Shown: one piece after another, positions 1 through 5,204 of the stretch
Position numbering within the stretch: the stretch's first letter is position 1
How the letters are laid out: each line of letters opens with the position of its first letter
NCBI GenBank assembly: GCA_900549495.1
Contig: UROL01000096.1
Coordinates: 1-6,966 of the forward strand
DNA: 6,966 bases
Direction: 5' to 3'
Source: an uncultured Eubacteriales bacterium
Lineage (GTDB): Bacteria; Bacillota; Clostridia; Oscillospirales; Oscillospiraceae
The notes under the pieces: model-generated
Told to the model about the DNA's origin: nothing
The model's database searches: none
The model's input: only the letters and a program-made list of their open reading frames with translations
Translations under genes and position numbers: made by a program

Positions 1-40
1 AGGCTATTCGTCGGCAGCGTCAGATGTGTATAAGAGACAG
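1..40. other. Nextera read-1 transposase adaptor (contamination)
   Basis: Positions 8-40 are identical to the 33-base Illumina Nextera read-1 adaptor (TCGTCGGCAGCGTC followed by the 19-base Tn5 mosaic end AGATGTGTATAAGAGACAG). Positions 1-7 (AGGCTAT) lie where the tail of an i5 index is expected. This is synthetic library sequence, not genome. Genomic DNA begins at about 41. Confidence 0.98.
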
Positions 41-126
41 TTCATGGATTGCGCCAGATGCATAATCTGCTGCATCATCTGCGGGTTATTTAGAATGGAG
101 CTTAGCTTTTCATCCAGTTCACTCAT
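41..126 (-). CDS. Small protein of unknown function, N-terminal 28 residues only (cut by adaptor)
   Basis: The gene starts at the ATG complementary to 124-126 and reads MSELDEKLSSILNNPQMMQQ followed by IMHLAQSM, then runs into the adaptor. Its start overlaps the TGA of the upstream small gene as ATGA, a 4-bp overlap typical of translational coupling, so the pair is probably one operon. The visible part is acidic, then helical and rich in Met and Gln, with an NNPQMMQQIM segment that echoes the PE-x-Q repeats of its partner. No family can be assigned with confidence. The 3' end is absent, so length and domain content are unknown. The start is well supported by the overlap; function is not recognised. 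Confidence 0.7.
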
Positions 127-356
127 TTGCCGCCTCGAATTCTGCGAATCAGCTCCTGTGCCTCCGGCGTAGCCATGACCTGGGCAATCATTTCCTTGGC
201 ACCGGAATAGTCGCCCCCCTCTGCCCGGTGCATGGCATCACCGAATTCCTGACCGCCGTGCTGCTGCACCAGATGCAAAAGCTGCTGCCCCTCCGGGGAG
301 TTGGCAATTTTCAGAAGCGCCCCATAGTCGGCACCGCTGCCGGTTTCCTTTTCCAT
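123..356 (-). CDS. Small protein of unknown function with a duplicated PE-x-Q helix motif (77 aa)
   Basis: I chose the ATG complementary to 354-356 (MEKETGSG...) because a perfect AGGAGG (complement of 364-369) lies 7 nt upstream. The longer reading from 374 would put that ribosome binding site inside the coding region. The 77-residue product is soluble and has no signal peptide or membrane segment. Residues 20-30 (SPEGQQLLHLV) and 63-73 (TPEAQELIRRI) are two copies of one helix motif, separated by a Gly- and Gln-rich linker (residues 31-50). Its TGA overlaps the next gene's ATG. It is first in its transcription unit, behind a promoter that resembles sigma-K/sigma-E sites. I do not recognise a characterised family. 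A sporulation role would be inference from the promoter alone. Confidence 0.8.
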   Translation of the reverse strand: MEKETGSGADYGALLKIANSPEGQQLLHLVQQHGGQEFGDAMHRAEGGDYSGAKEMIAQVMATPEAQELIRRIRGGK

Positions 357-398
357 ATACACGCCTCCTGTCATGGCAGGGATACTGCCTGCTCACTA

Positions 399-427
399 TA
401 CTATATGAGCATGGACATAGGAATGTG
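399..427 (-). promoter_or_regulatory. Candidate sigma-K/sigma-E-like promoter (also readable as sigma-A)
   Basis: On the minus strand CACA (complement of 424-427) is followed by exactly 16 nt and then CATATAGTA (complement of 399-407). This fits the known mother-cell sigma-K pattern mACm-N16-CATAnnnTA. The same stretch can be read as a vegetative promoter, TTCACA-N18-TATAGT, so the sequence alone does not settle which factor uses it. It lies about 43 bp upstream of the 77-aa gene start and would drive the small-gene pair. Confidence 0.55.
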
Positions 428-478
428 AACCGGAAGAGAAGGTAAATGGAAAATATTATTTAATTCTTCCCATGACAG

Positions 479-507
479 TGGAAAAAAGGGAATGCCTGTG
501 GTATAAT
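479..507 (+). promoter_or_regulatory. Sigma-A promoter with extended -10 for the phosphoesterase-coaX pair
   Basis: A perfect TATAAT (502-507) is preceded by TGG (499-501), giving an extended -10. TGGAAA (479-484, 4 of 6 matches to TTGACA) lies 17 bp upstream. The expected start of transcription near 514 would leave a leader of about 25 nt containing the AGGGAG ribosome binding site at 525-530. Confidence 0.7.
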
Positions 508-538
508 CTTGTATAGATGTAAATAGGGAGACAATAAA

Positions 539-1027
539 TTGAAAATTCTAGTTTTATCCGATTCCCATGGAGTGCTGTATTTCATGCGTCAGTGCATGGA
601 TGTACTCCAGCCGGATGCGGTTATTCACCTGGGGGATATGGTTCGGGATGCCGATGCACTGTCTGCGGAATACCCGGGTGTTCGGTTCTACCAGGTGGCG
701 GGCAACTGCGATTGCGGACGTGTCCCCATAGACTATCCGGAGATTCTGCTGGAGGATATCAGCGGTGTCAGGATTTATATGACCCATGGCCACCGCCAGG
801 GGGTAAAATTCTTCCTGAGCAAGCTGGTTGCCGATGGGCAGCGGTGCGGTGCCAATGTGATTCTATACGGCCATACCCACGAGGCGGATTGCCGCCGGAT
901 GGAGGACGGCTGCTGGATTATGAATCCGGGTTCCGCCGGATACGGTTACAGTGCGGGAATCATCCAAATCAATGGGAAAGATGCAATCACCTGCAAGCTG
1001 GTCAGGCCGTCTGATTTGGAGGAATAA
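539..1027 (+). CDS. YfcE/MJ0936-type metallophosphoesterase
   Basis: A 162-residue calcineurin-like phosphoesterase that should hydrolyse phosphodiesters or phosphomonoesters with two metal ions in the cytoplasm; the physiological substrate is unknown. The full ligand set is visible: D8-x-H10 (SDSHG), G32-D33 (HLGD), G55-N56 (AGNCD), H83/H85 (THGH), G111-H112-x-H114 (GHTH), and then NPGS at 129-132. The length is normal for the family. The start is a TTG at 539, chosen because AGGGAG (525-530) is 8 nt upstream and the product then begins MKILVLSDSHG, the usual beta strand of the fold. A -10 TATAAT lies just upstream. The gene is followed 2 bp later by coaX, whose ribosome binding site (1018-1023) lies in its last codons, so the two are very likely co-transcribed. 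Confidence 0.95.
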   Translation: MKILVLSDSHGVLYFMRQCMDVLQPDAVIHLGDMVRDADALSAEYPGVRFYQVAGNCDCGRVPIDYPEILLEDISGVRIYMTHGHRQGVKFFLSKLVADGQRCGANVILYGHTHEADCRRMEDGCWIMNPGSAGYGYSAGIIQINGKDAITCKLVRPSDLEE

Positions 1028-1029
1028 AG

Positions 1030-1833
1030 ATGATTATTGCAGTGGATATTGGAAATTCCAACATCGTTATCGGGGGAATTCAGGACACGGAGATTCTCTT
1101 TGAGGCAAGGCTACGTACCGATGCCACCAAGACCTCCGACGAATATGCCATTGATTTGAAGATGCTCTTCGAGATTCACAGCATTTCCATTTTGAATATT
1201 GAAGGCTCCATCATTTCCTCTGTAGTGCCCCAGGTTCTGAATTCCATTAAGACCGCCCTGTGGAAGCTAACCCGGAAGGCGAGCCTGGTGGTAGGCCCGG
1301 GTGTAAAAACCGGTCTGAACATCAAGGTGGAGAATCCGGCCCAGACAGGAGCAGACCTGGTGGTTGGGTGCGTAGGTGCCATTCAGGAGCACAAGCCCCC
1401 GCTGATTGTGGTGGACATGGGGACTGCCACCACTATGGTGGCCCTGGACAAGGAGGGGGCCTTTATCGGCGGGTGCATCTGCCCTGGCGTGAAAATCTCC
1501 CAAGAGGCTTTGACTACTCGCACGGCGCTCCTGCCGGGCTTGCAGCTGGATCAGCCCAAATGCGTCATTGGCCGCAATACCGTGGAGTGTATGCGAAGCG
1601 GCATATTGCATGGGACTGCCTCTATGATTGACGGCATGATTGCCCGCTTTGAAGAGGAGCTGGGCTGCAATACCACCGTAATCGCAACCGGCGGAATCGC
1701 CCGGTTTATCCTGCCCTTGTGCCGCCGTGAAATTCGGTATGACAAAAACCTGATACTCAAGGGATTGGCAAAAATATACCGGGACAATGTCCATCCTATG
1801 CCAGCCGTGCCAGAAAAATCATCAAAACCGTAA
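1030..1833 (+). CDS. coaX: Type III pantothenate kinase
   Basis: A 267-residue enzyme that phosphorylates pantothenate with ATP, the first committed step of coenzyme A synthesis. Members of this ASKHA-fold family are dimeric, need a monovalent cation such as K+, and are insensitive to CoA feedback. Seen here are the phosphate-binding DIGNSN at 6-11, TGADLVVG at 106-113 with D109 where the catalytic, pantothenate-binding Asp is expected, VDMGTATT at 128-135 with D129, IGGCICPG at 146-153, and ATGG at 219-222. Position 110 is Leu where many relatives have Arg (GxDR). ATG 1030 is preceded by GGAGGA (1018-1023) at 6-nt spacing. The last 38 bp overlap, tail to tail, a small minus-strand gene. The final PEKSSKP residues look like an unconserved tail. 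Confidence 0.97.
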   Translation: MIIAVDIGNSNIVIGGIQDTEILFEARLRTDATKTSDEYAIDLKMLFEIHSISILNIEGSIISSVVPQVLNSIKTALWKLTRKASLVVGPGVKTGLNIKVENPAQTGADLVVGCVGAIQEHKPPLIVVDMGTATTMVALDKEGAFIGGCICPGVKISQEALTTRTALLPGLQLDQPKCVIGRNTVECMRSGILHGTASMIDGMIARFEEELGCNTTVIATGGIARFILPLCRREIRYDKNLILKGLAKIYRDNVHPMPAVPEKSSKP

Positions 1834-1957
1834 CCCCAATTCCGATAAAGAACCGGTCGATAAACTCTATGCGCTTCCTCTTAAAATAGGCTGCATTGGC
1901 CTCGTTGGGATAGGCCGGGTAAAAAGGGGAAGAATGTGGGTAGGCGTGTTTTTTCAT
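1796..1957 (-). CDS. Small single-pass membrane-type protein (53 aa), convergent with coaX
   Basis: This reading frame begins at the ATG complementary to 1955-1957, with GGAGAG (complement of 1965-1970) 7 nt upstream, as strong as its neighbours' sites. The product starts MKKHAYPHSSPFYPAYPNEA and continues with a basic patch KRKR (26-29), then IEFID and a hydrophobic helix at about 36-50 (FFIGIGVTVLMIFLA). The arrangement suggests a Tyr/Pro-rich cytoplasmic head followed by one C-terminal membrane segment (tail anchor or inside-positive). It ends in TAG within the last 38 bp of coaX. It is divergent from the membrane protein at 2082, with 124 bp between them. No family is recognised. Its reality rests on the ribosome binding site, sensible composition and fit between genes; conservation has not been tested. 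Confidence 0.7.
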   Translation of the reverse strand: MKKHAYPHSSPFYPAYPNEANAAYFKRKRIEFIDRFFIGIGVTVLMIFLARLA

Positions 1958-2023
1958 ATGCAATCTCTCCGTTTCTCTCAGGCGGCTGCCCGATGCTTTC
2001 TGGGGAGATTATCCAATACGATG

Positions 2024-2041
2024 TGTCCAATTATCTGGACA
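2024..2041. promoter_or_regulatory. Perfect inverted repeat, possible operator
   Basis: TGTCCA (2024-2029) and TGGACA (2036-2041) form a perfect 6-bp inverted repeat around ATTATC. It sits in the 124-bp spacer between two divergent membrane-type genes, 40 bp before the 2082 start and 66 bp before the 1957 start. The shape fits a dimeric repressor site. I do not recognise the regulator, and no clear sigma-A promoter overlaps it. Confidence 0.4.
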
Positions 2042-2081
2042 GAAAGAGACCGTAGCCAACCGGTCACCAGGAGGACTATTT

Positions 2082-2471
2082 ATGACAAAGGCAGTAAAAA
2101 GCAAATTCTCCAAACCCACCGAAAAGAATCGGGAAGGCGGTTCCTTCCAGAAGGCCTTCGGCGGCGTGATTATGTTTTTCTATAAGGCACGGAAAATCGT
2201 CATGGCAGCGCCGGTGGCCATCTATGCATTCTATCTTGCGTACCAGAATAGCATTAAGCTCCCCTCAGAGGTGGGAATTTTCCTGCAAAATAATGGGAAT
2301 TTCCTTCGAATGGTGGATCGGGGGACGGCGGTGGTATTCCCCCTGCTGGTTACTCTGGGATGCCTGACGCTGATGATGTTTTCCAGAAAGGCCATGTATG
2401 CCTGGGCAATCAGCATTTTTACTCTGGCGCTGCCGTTGCTGATTCTCCTGAGCAATACATTCCCGGCTTGA
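2082..2471 (+). CDS. Uncharacterised membrane protein with three predicted helices (129 aa)
   Basis: The ATG at 2082 has a perfect AGGAGG (2069-2074) 7 nt upstream. The product has a basic, hydrophilic N-terminus (residues 1-28, many Lys) and probable membrane helices at about 38-56, 82-101 and 105-125. A loop of about 25 residues lies between the first two (QNSIKLPSEVGIFLQNNGNF). By the positive-inside rule the basic N-terminus should be cytoplasmic. No catalytic motif is visible and I recognise no named family. The gene stands alone on its strand, with a perfect inverted repeat upstream and a run of possible regulatory sequence downstream. The TGA stop overlaps a TTGACA (2468-2473), which may be chance. 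Confidence 0.85.
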   Translation: MTKAVKSKFSKPTEKNREGGSFQKAFGGVIMFFYKARKIVMAAPVAIYAFYLAYQNSIKLPSEVGIFLQNNGNFLRMVDRGTAVVFPLLVTLGCLTLMMFSRKAMYAWAISIFTLALPLLILLSNTFPA

Positions 2472-2522
2472 CAATTTATTTTCCCGGTGTTCAATGTTTC
2501 TTCACCAATCGCACCGGATCCG

Positions 2523-2531
2523 TGGTATACT
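2523..2531 (+). promoter_or_regulatory. Extended -10 element upstream of a candidate small RNA
   Basis: TGG followed by TATACT (2526-2531) is an extended -10 very like the one at 499-507 (GTGGTATA in both). No good -35 is present at 17 bp; TTCACC (2501-2506) is at 19 bp. No gene with a ribosome binding site follows. The next landmark is the stem-loop at 2641-2666. Confidence 0.4.
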
Positions 2532-2537
2532 ATATCT

Positions 2538-2666
2538 GAGCCTGCTGGTAGAGAAAGCTGATGCCGCGGAAATATCTGCGGATGCTCCAACGGTTTTCCC
2601 GTGACAAACCGGCATCCGATTCCATAGACAAGATAACACAAAAGGCAGCGATTCTCCGCTGCCTTT
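2538..2666 (+). ncRNA. Candidate structured small RNA ending at an intrinsic terminator
   Basis: Between the extended -10 (2523-2531) and the perfect hairpin at 2641-2666 is about 110 bp that no credible gene explains. It can fold in several ways. GATGCCG (2560-2566) pairs perfectly with CGGCATC (2610-2616). Inside that, ACGG/CCGT (2590-2593 with 2599-2602) forms a small hairpin. Alternatively, CCGCGGA (2564-2570) pairs with TCTGCGG (2575-2581), including one G-U pair. I tested it by eye against SRP RNA motifs and saw no match, and no known riboswitch family was recognised. The start is estimated from the -10 position. It could equally be a long 3' untranslated region of the gene ending at 2471. 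Confidence 0.3.
2641..2666. terminator. Perfect 10-bp stem-loop, likely bidirectional terminator
   Basis: AAAGGCAGCG (2641-2650) pairs perfectly with CGCTGCCTTT (2657-2666) around a 6-nt loop. The A-rich left and T-rich right arms are typical of intrinsic terminators usable from both strands, although the U-run is only three bases before the pairing ends. It is the first of two tandem stem-loops between convergent genes. Confidence 0.7.
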
Positions 2667-2677
2667 CCATCGCAATT

Positions 2678-2717
2678 GTGGGGCAGTTCCGCCAGAACTG
2701 CCCCACATATTTTATTT
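2678..2717. terminator. Perfect 12-bp stem-loop with T-rich 3' flank
   Basis: GTGGGGCAGTTC (2678-2689) pairs perfectly with GAACTGCCCCAC (2695-2706) around a 5-nt loop, followed on the plus strand by ATATTTTATTT (2707-2717). On the minus strand it lies directly after the stop of the phosphatidyltransferase and would work with the next hairpin (2641-2666). It separates convergent transcription units. Confidence 0.75.
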
Positions 2718-3293
2718 GGTGTCTAAATCCTGAATCTTCTTGTTTTTTCCGAAATATGCACAGATATACCCCACAAAGGAGGCGGCCAGGAAGCATCCGT
2801 CCACAATGGCCATGAGATTTACCACTCTGTCCGGAATATCCGGGAACAGCACCATGCAAATCAGGCAAACGAAGAGCACGGTGGTGCAGATCTTTCCAAT
2901 CAGCAGGGCACCGGGCAGCATTTTCCCCTTGGTGTAGGCGGCGATGCCTGCAATCAGCTGGAAGCTCTCTTTAATCAGCAGCAGCCAAAGCACAGGGTAG
3001 AGAATGGGATGGTTCTTGGACAGGCAAATCAGCAGGGAGGCCTGGGTCGCCTTGTCTGCAACAGGATCCAGGACAATCCCCAGCTTGGAAATCATATTAA
3101 ACTTCCGGGCAATCTTTCCGTCCACCAGGTCGGTGAGGCAGGAAAGGGCCAGCACGCTTCCGGCGGCCACATAGTCCGCCGTGGACTGGGCGGTGAGGTA
3201 CAGGTACAGATACACCGGTATCAGCAGCAGACGGAACAGGCTGAGAAAATTCGGTATGGTAAAAACTTCTTTTTTCCAGTTTACGTTAAACAT
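2712..3293 (-). CDS. CDP-alcohol phosphatidyltransferase (PgsA-like)
   Basis: An integral membrane enzyme of 193 residues that moves a phosphatidyl group from a CDP-lipid to an alcohol. Glycerol-3-phosphate (PgsA, phosphatidylglycerol pathway) is the likeliest acceptor, but the sequence does not exclude a cardiolipin-type enzyme. The complete family signature is present: D55-LV-D58-G59-KI-A62-R63, eight residues, then G72-IVL-D76-PVA-D80. All four metal- and substrate-binding Asp residues are intact. Several hydrophobic helices follow (about 17-33, 40-53, 84-92, 98-120, 126-150, 158-182). The start at 3293 is chosen because GGAGG (complement of 3301-3305) is 7 nt upstream and the product then begins MFNVNWKKEVFTIPNFLSLF, the usual N-terminus. 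A reading from 3356 would add 21 unlikely residues. It has its own sigma-A promoter. Confidence 0.93.
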   Translation of the reverse strand: MFNVNWKKEVFTIPNFLSLFRLLLIPVYLYLYLTAQSTADYVAAGSVLALSCLTDLVDGKIARKFNMISKLGIVLDPVADKATQASLLICLSKNHPILYPVLWLLLIKESFQLIAGIAAYTKGKMLPGALLIGKICTTVLFVCLICMVLFPDIPDRVVNLMAIVDGCFLAASFVGYICAYFGKNKKIQDLDTK

Positions 3294-3372
3294 GGATAAT
3301 CCTCCGAGGTAGTGGTCATGTGCACCGTCCGGGGCTGCCGGAGAGATTTGACGCACTTACAAATACTGCTAT

Positions 3373-3401
3373 ATTATAGTCCGTTTTGCATCATTTATCA
3401 A
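3373..3401 (-). promoter_or_regulatory. Near-consensus sigma-A promoter for the phosphatidyltransferase
   Basis: On the minus strand TTGATA (complement of 3396-3401) is followed by 17 bp and a perfect TATAAT (complement of 3373-3378). Transcription would start near 3366, leaving a leader of about 73 nt before the start at 3293. This separates the gene from the peptidoglycan-binding operon lying upstream on the same strand. Confidence 0.85.
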
Positions 3402-3445
3402 GCGCATTATCCATAAATTTTTAAGGATGCGGTATTTTGCCCCAA

Positions 3446-3967
3446 TTATCTTTTTGCCACCGCATTGGAGTAGTGCAGCACCAGGTGATGCCAGGTGTGT
3501 TTATCCAGCTTCTCTGTCATGGGAAGCCCGGCCAGCTGCTGGAAATCGGCCAAAGCATGTCTTGTCACTTCATCCATATGGCCGGTTTGTGCAGGGCAGA
3601 GAATGCTGTGGTATTCTTCGGCAAGGAAATGCATCATGCTTTGCGCTAAGTGAAGGTGCGGACTGTATTCTCCCGGTTCCGGCGGAAGCACTGTTTGCCG
3701 GTCTGATAGAATGGGATGGAGAGCATCCAGGGCGATGACGGCATGGTCATAGGCCCGGACAATTTCCTCCCAGGTTCGCAGGTCGGCAACGCCGGTGACA
3801 GGCAGACCGTGTTTGTGCTGAAACCGGGCAACAGCGGCCTGGGTGCGGGAATCGTAGATCCCATTGGGCACCGGAAGCTCCCCATCACCTTCATGCTGGG
3901 CAATGGCCCGAAGCATCCATTGCAGACTCCGTACCGGCTGATTGTAAAGCCTTCGATTGGCATTCAT
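3446..3967 (-). CDS. Protein with two peptidoglycan-binding (PG_binding_1-like) repeats
   Basis: A 173-residue protein. Residues about 12-73 are a clear peptidoglycan-binding domain (LQWMLRAI..., NGIYDSRTQAAVARFQ, HGLPVTGVADLRTWEEIV). Residues about 106-168 are a second, more diverged copy (TGHMDEVTRHALADFQ, AGLPMTEKLDKHTWHHLV). A Pro-rich linker lies between them (residues 84-104). These three-helix domains bind cell-wall peptidoglycan; no catalytic domain is present. There is no signal peptide or membrane segment. The ATG (complement of 3965-3967) overlaps the upstream TGA as ATGA, and AGGAGGG within the end of the upstream gene provides the ribosome binding site, so translation is probably coupled. 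It is the last gene of the operon; no obvious terminator was seen in 3402-3445. Confidence 0.88.
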   Translation of the reverse strand: MNANRRLYNQPVRSLQWMLRAIAQHEGDGELPVPNGIYDSRTQAAVARFQHKHGLPVTGVADLRTWEEIVRAYDHAVIALDALHPILSDRQTVLPPEPGEYSPHLHLAQSMMHFLAEEYHSILCPAQTGHMDEVTRHALADFQQLAGLPMTEKLDKHTWHHLVLHYSNAVAKR

Positions 3968-5190
3968 CGTTTTCCCTCCTGTCTGCTGCCGTCCCTGTCG
4001 CCGCTGGAGAGAGGAGTTCCCGGGAATTGTGCAATGTCCGCAGGGCGGGTATTGCGGTTCCGTGGTGGGGTTTGGTTGATGATAGCGGAGGTATAGGGCA
4101 GCTGCTCAAAATCTCGCAGACTGGTGTCCTCAATGCCGATAAATTGATTGAATATGGCCTCCCAGGTGCTGTAATTGACGGCACCGGTCTGAGGGAGACC
4201 AAACCTTCTTTGTGCAGCAAGGACAGCAGAGCGGGTAGCGGGGCCATAAATTCCGTCAATGGCAATGGGAGGAATCTCATTGATATAGGAGGAAAGCACC
4301 CGCAGCATATATTGCAGCTGCTCCACCCGAATTCCCCGATCGCCTTGCTGGATGGGCTTCTGCCCAGCCCAGGCAATATTGTAGTAATTCTGCCCCTGAC
4401 TTTGCAGCTCTGCCAGATTGGTAACTGCGGTATAAAGCCGAACCAGCTCGTACCAGGTTGCCTGCCCCACAATTCCATCGGGATTGAGATTGAAAATCTC
4501 CTGGAATTTTCGCACGGCGGCTTCGGTTTTCTCTCCGAAGATTCCGTCATTCTGGGGGATTTTCGGAATGGCAGGGTAGTTTTGGGTAATTCGGTTCAGC
4601 TCCGTCTGAATTACCACCACATTGGGGCCGATGTTTCCCCGGCGAATGGGCGAGCCGGGATAGGAGGCGGTATAGTTCCGGACCGGGGCGTTGTGGACGA
4701 TTTCGATGTTGCCATAATAGCTTCGCAAAATCTGAATGGAATTATAGCCCTGCCGGGCCAGCTCCTGGCTGCCCCATTGGCTCAGCCCCTCACAGGTCAC
4801 TGTGGTGCCGTTGCAGTATTTTGCTGCCAGAGGCTCCACAAATCCCGGGCGGCGGATATAGTCCCGGAACAGTTCATCCACCAGCTGGGAGATGTTGGTA
4901 AAGAAGCTCCTGCCATTTACAAACGCCTGGTCATAGGCGGTGTTGTTGGTGATATCAAAATCATAGCCCCGGCTGCGGTAAAATTCCGTATAAACCCGAT
5001 TCAGCGCAAAGGAGGTAATGGCCAAAATATTGGCCCGCAGGGCACTTTCCTCCCAGGTGGGATATATTTCACTGGAGGCGGCGTTTTTAATGTAGTCAGG
5101 GAAATCCACGGTCACATTTTCCGCCGGCGTATTGGGCGCTCCCAAATGGACGGTGATGCGCTGCGGGACATAGGGAGTAACTGTGGGCAT
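3964..5190 (-). CDS. SpoIID/LytB-like domain protein with two peptidoglycan-binding domains
   Basis: A 408-residue protein. Residues about 30-165 resemble the SpoIID/LytB domain (peptidoglycan lytic transglycosylase in SpoIID). EIYPTWEESALRANILAITS (41-60) corresponds to the conserved segment around the catalytic Glu, and GLSQWGSQELARQGYNSIQI with LRSYYG after it (135-160) to the characteristic end of the domain. If aligned without a gap, the catalytic Glu position falls on S49, with E47 and E48 just before it, so activity is uncertain. C126 and C133 are a possible pair. Peptidoglycan-binding domains follow at about 183-252 (DGIFGEKTEAAVRKFQ, TWYELV) and 282-348 (DGIYGPATRSAVLAAQ, STWEAI), then a polar, probably disordered tail (355-408). 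No signal peptide is visible. A G-rich AGGGGGG site is 7 nt upstream. It lies 14 bp after the preceding gene and overlaps the next by 4 bp. Confidence 0.9.
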   Translation of the reverse strand: MPTVTPYVPQRITVHLGAPNTPAENVTVDFPDYIKNAASSEIYPTWEESALRANILAITSFALNRVYTEFYRSRGYDFDITNNTAYDQAFVNGRSFFTNISQLVDELFRDYIRRPGFVEPLAAKYCNGTTVTCEGLSQWGSQELARQGYNSIQILRSYYGNIEIVHNAPVRNYTASYPGSPIRRGNIGPNVVVIQTELNRITQNYPAIPKIPQNDGIFGEKTEAAVRKFQEIFNLNPDGIVGQATWYELVRLYTAVTNLAELQSQGQNYYNIAWAGQKPIQQGDRGIRVEQLQYMLRVLSSYINEIPPIAIDGIYGPATRSAVLAAQRRFGLPQTGAVNYSTWEAIFNQFIGIEDTSLRDFEQLPYTSAIINQTPPRNRNTRPADIAQFPGTPLSSGDRDGSRQEGKR

Positions 5191-5204
5191 TTTTCGTCCC
5201 CCCT

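Noticed and set aside
2010..2037. Sigma-A promoter for the membrane protein (TTATCC-N17-TATCTG)
   Set aside because: Only three of six bases match in each hexamer; not distinguishable from chance.
1787..2185. Plus-strand open frame of 132 codons bridging coaX and the 2082 gene
   Set aside because: It starts inside coaX, runs over the divergent spacer and overlaps the well-supported gene at 2082. Its product has no domain character.
2561..2815. Plus-strand open frame beginning MPRKYLRML
   Set aside because: It reads through two perfect terminator stem-loops and into the 3' end of the opposing phosphatidyltransferase gene, with no good ribosome binding site.
2231..2868. Overlapping minus-strand frames downstream of the phosphatidyltransferase
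   Set aside because: They cross the terminators and overlap the membrane protein gene or the phosphatidyltransferase in other frames. No supported start was found.
3294..3356. 21-residue N-terminal extension of the phosphatidyltransferase
   Set aside because: The strong GGAGG at 7 nt before 3293 and the family-like N-terminus favour the shorter start.
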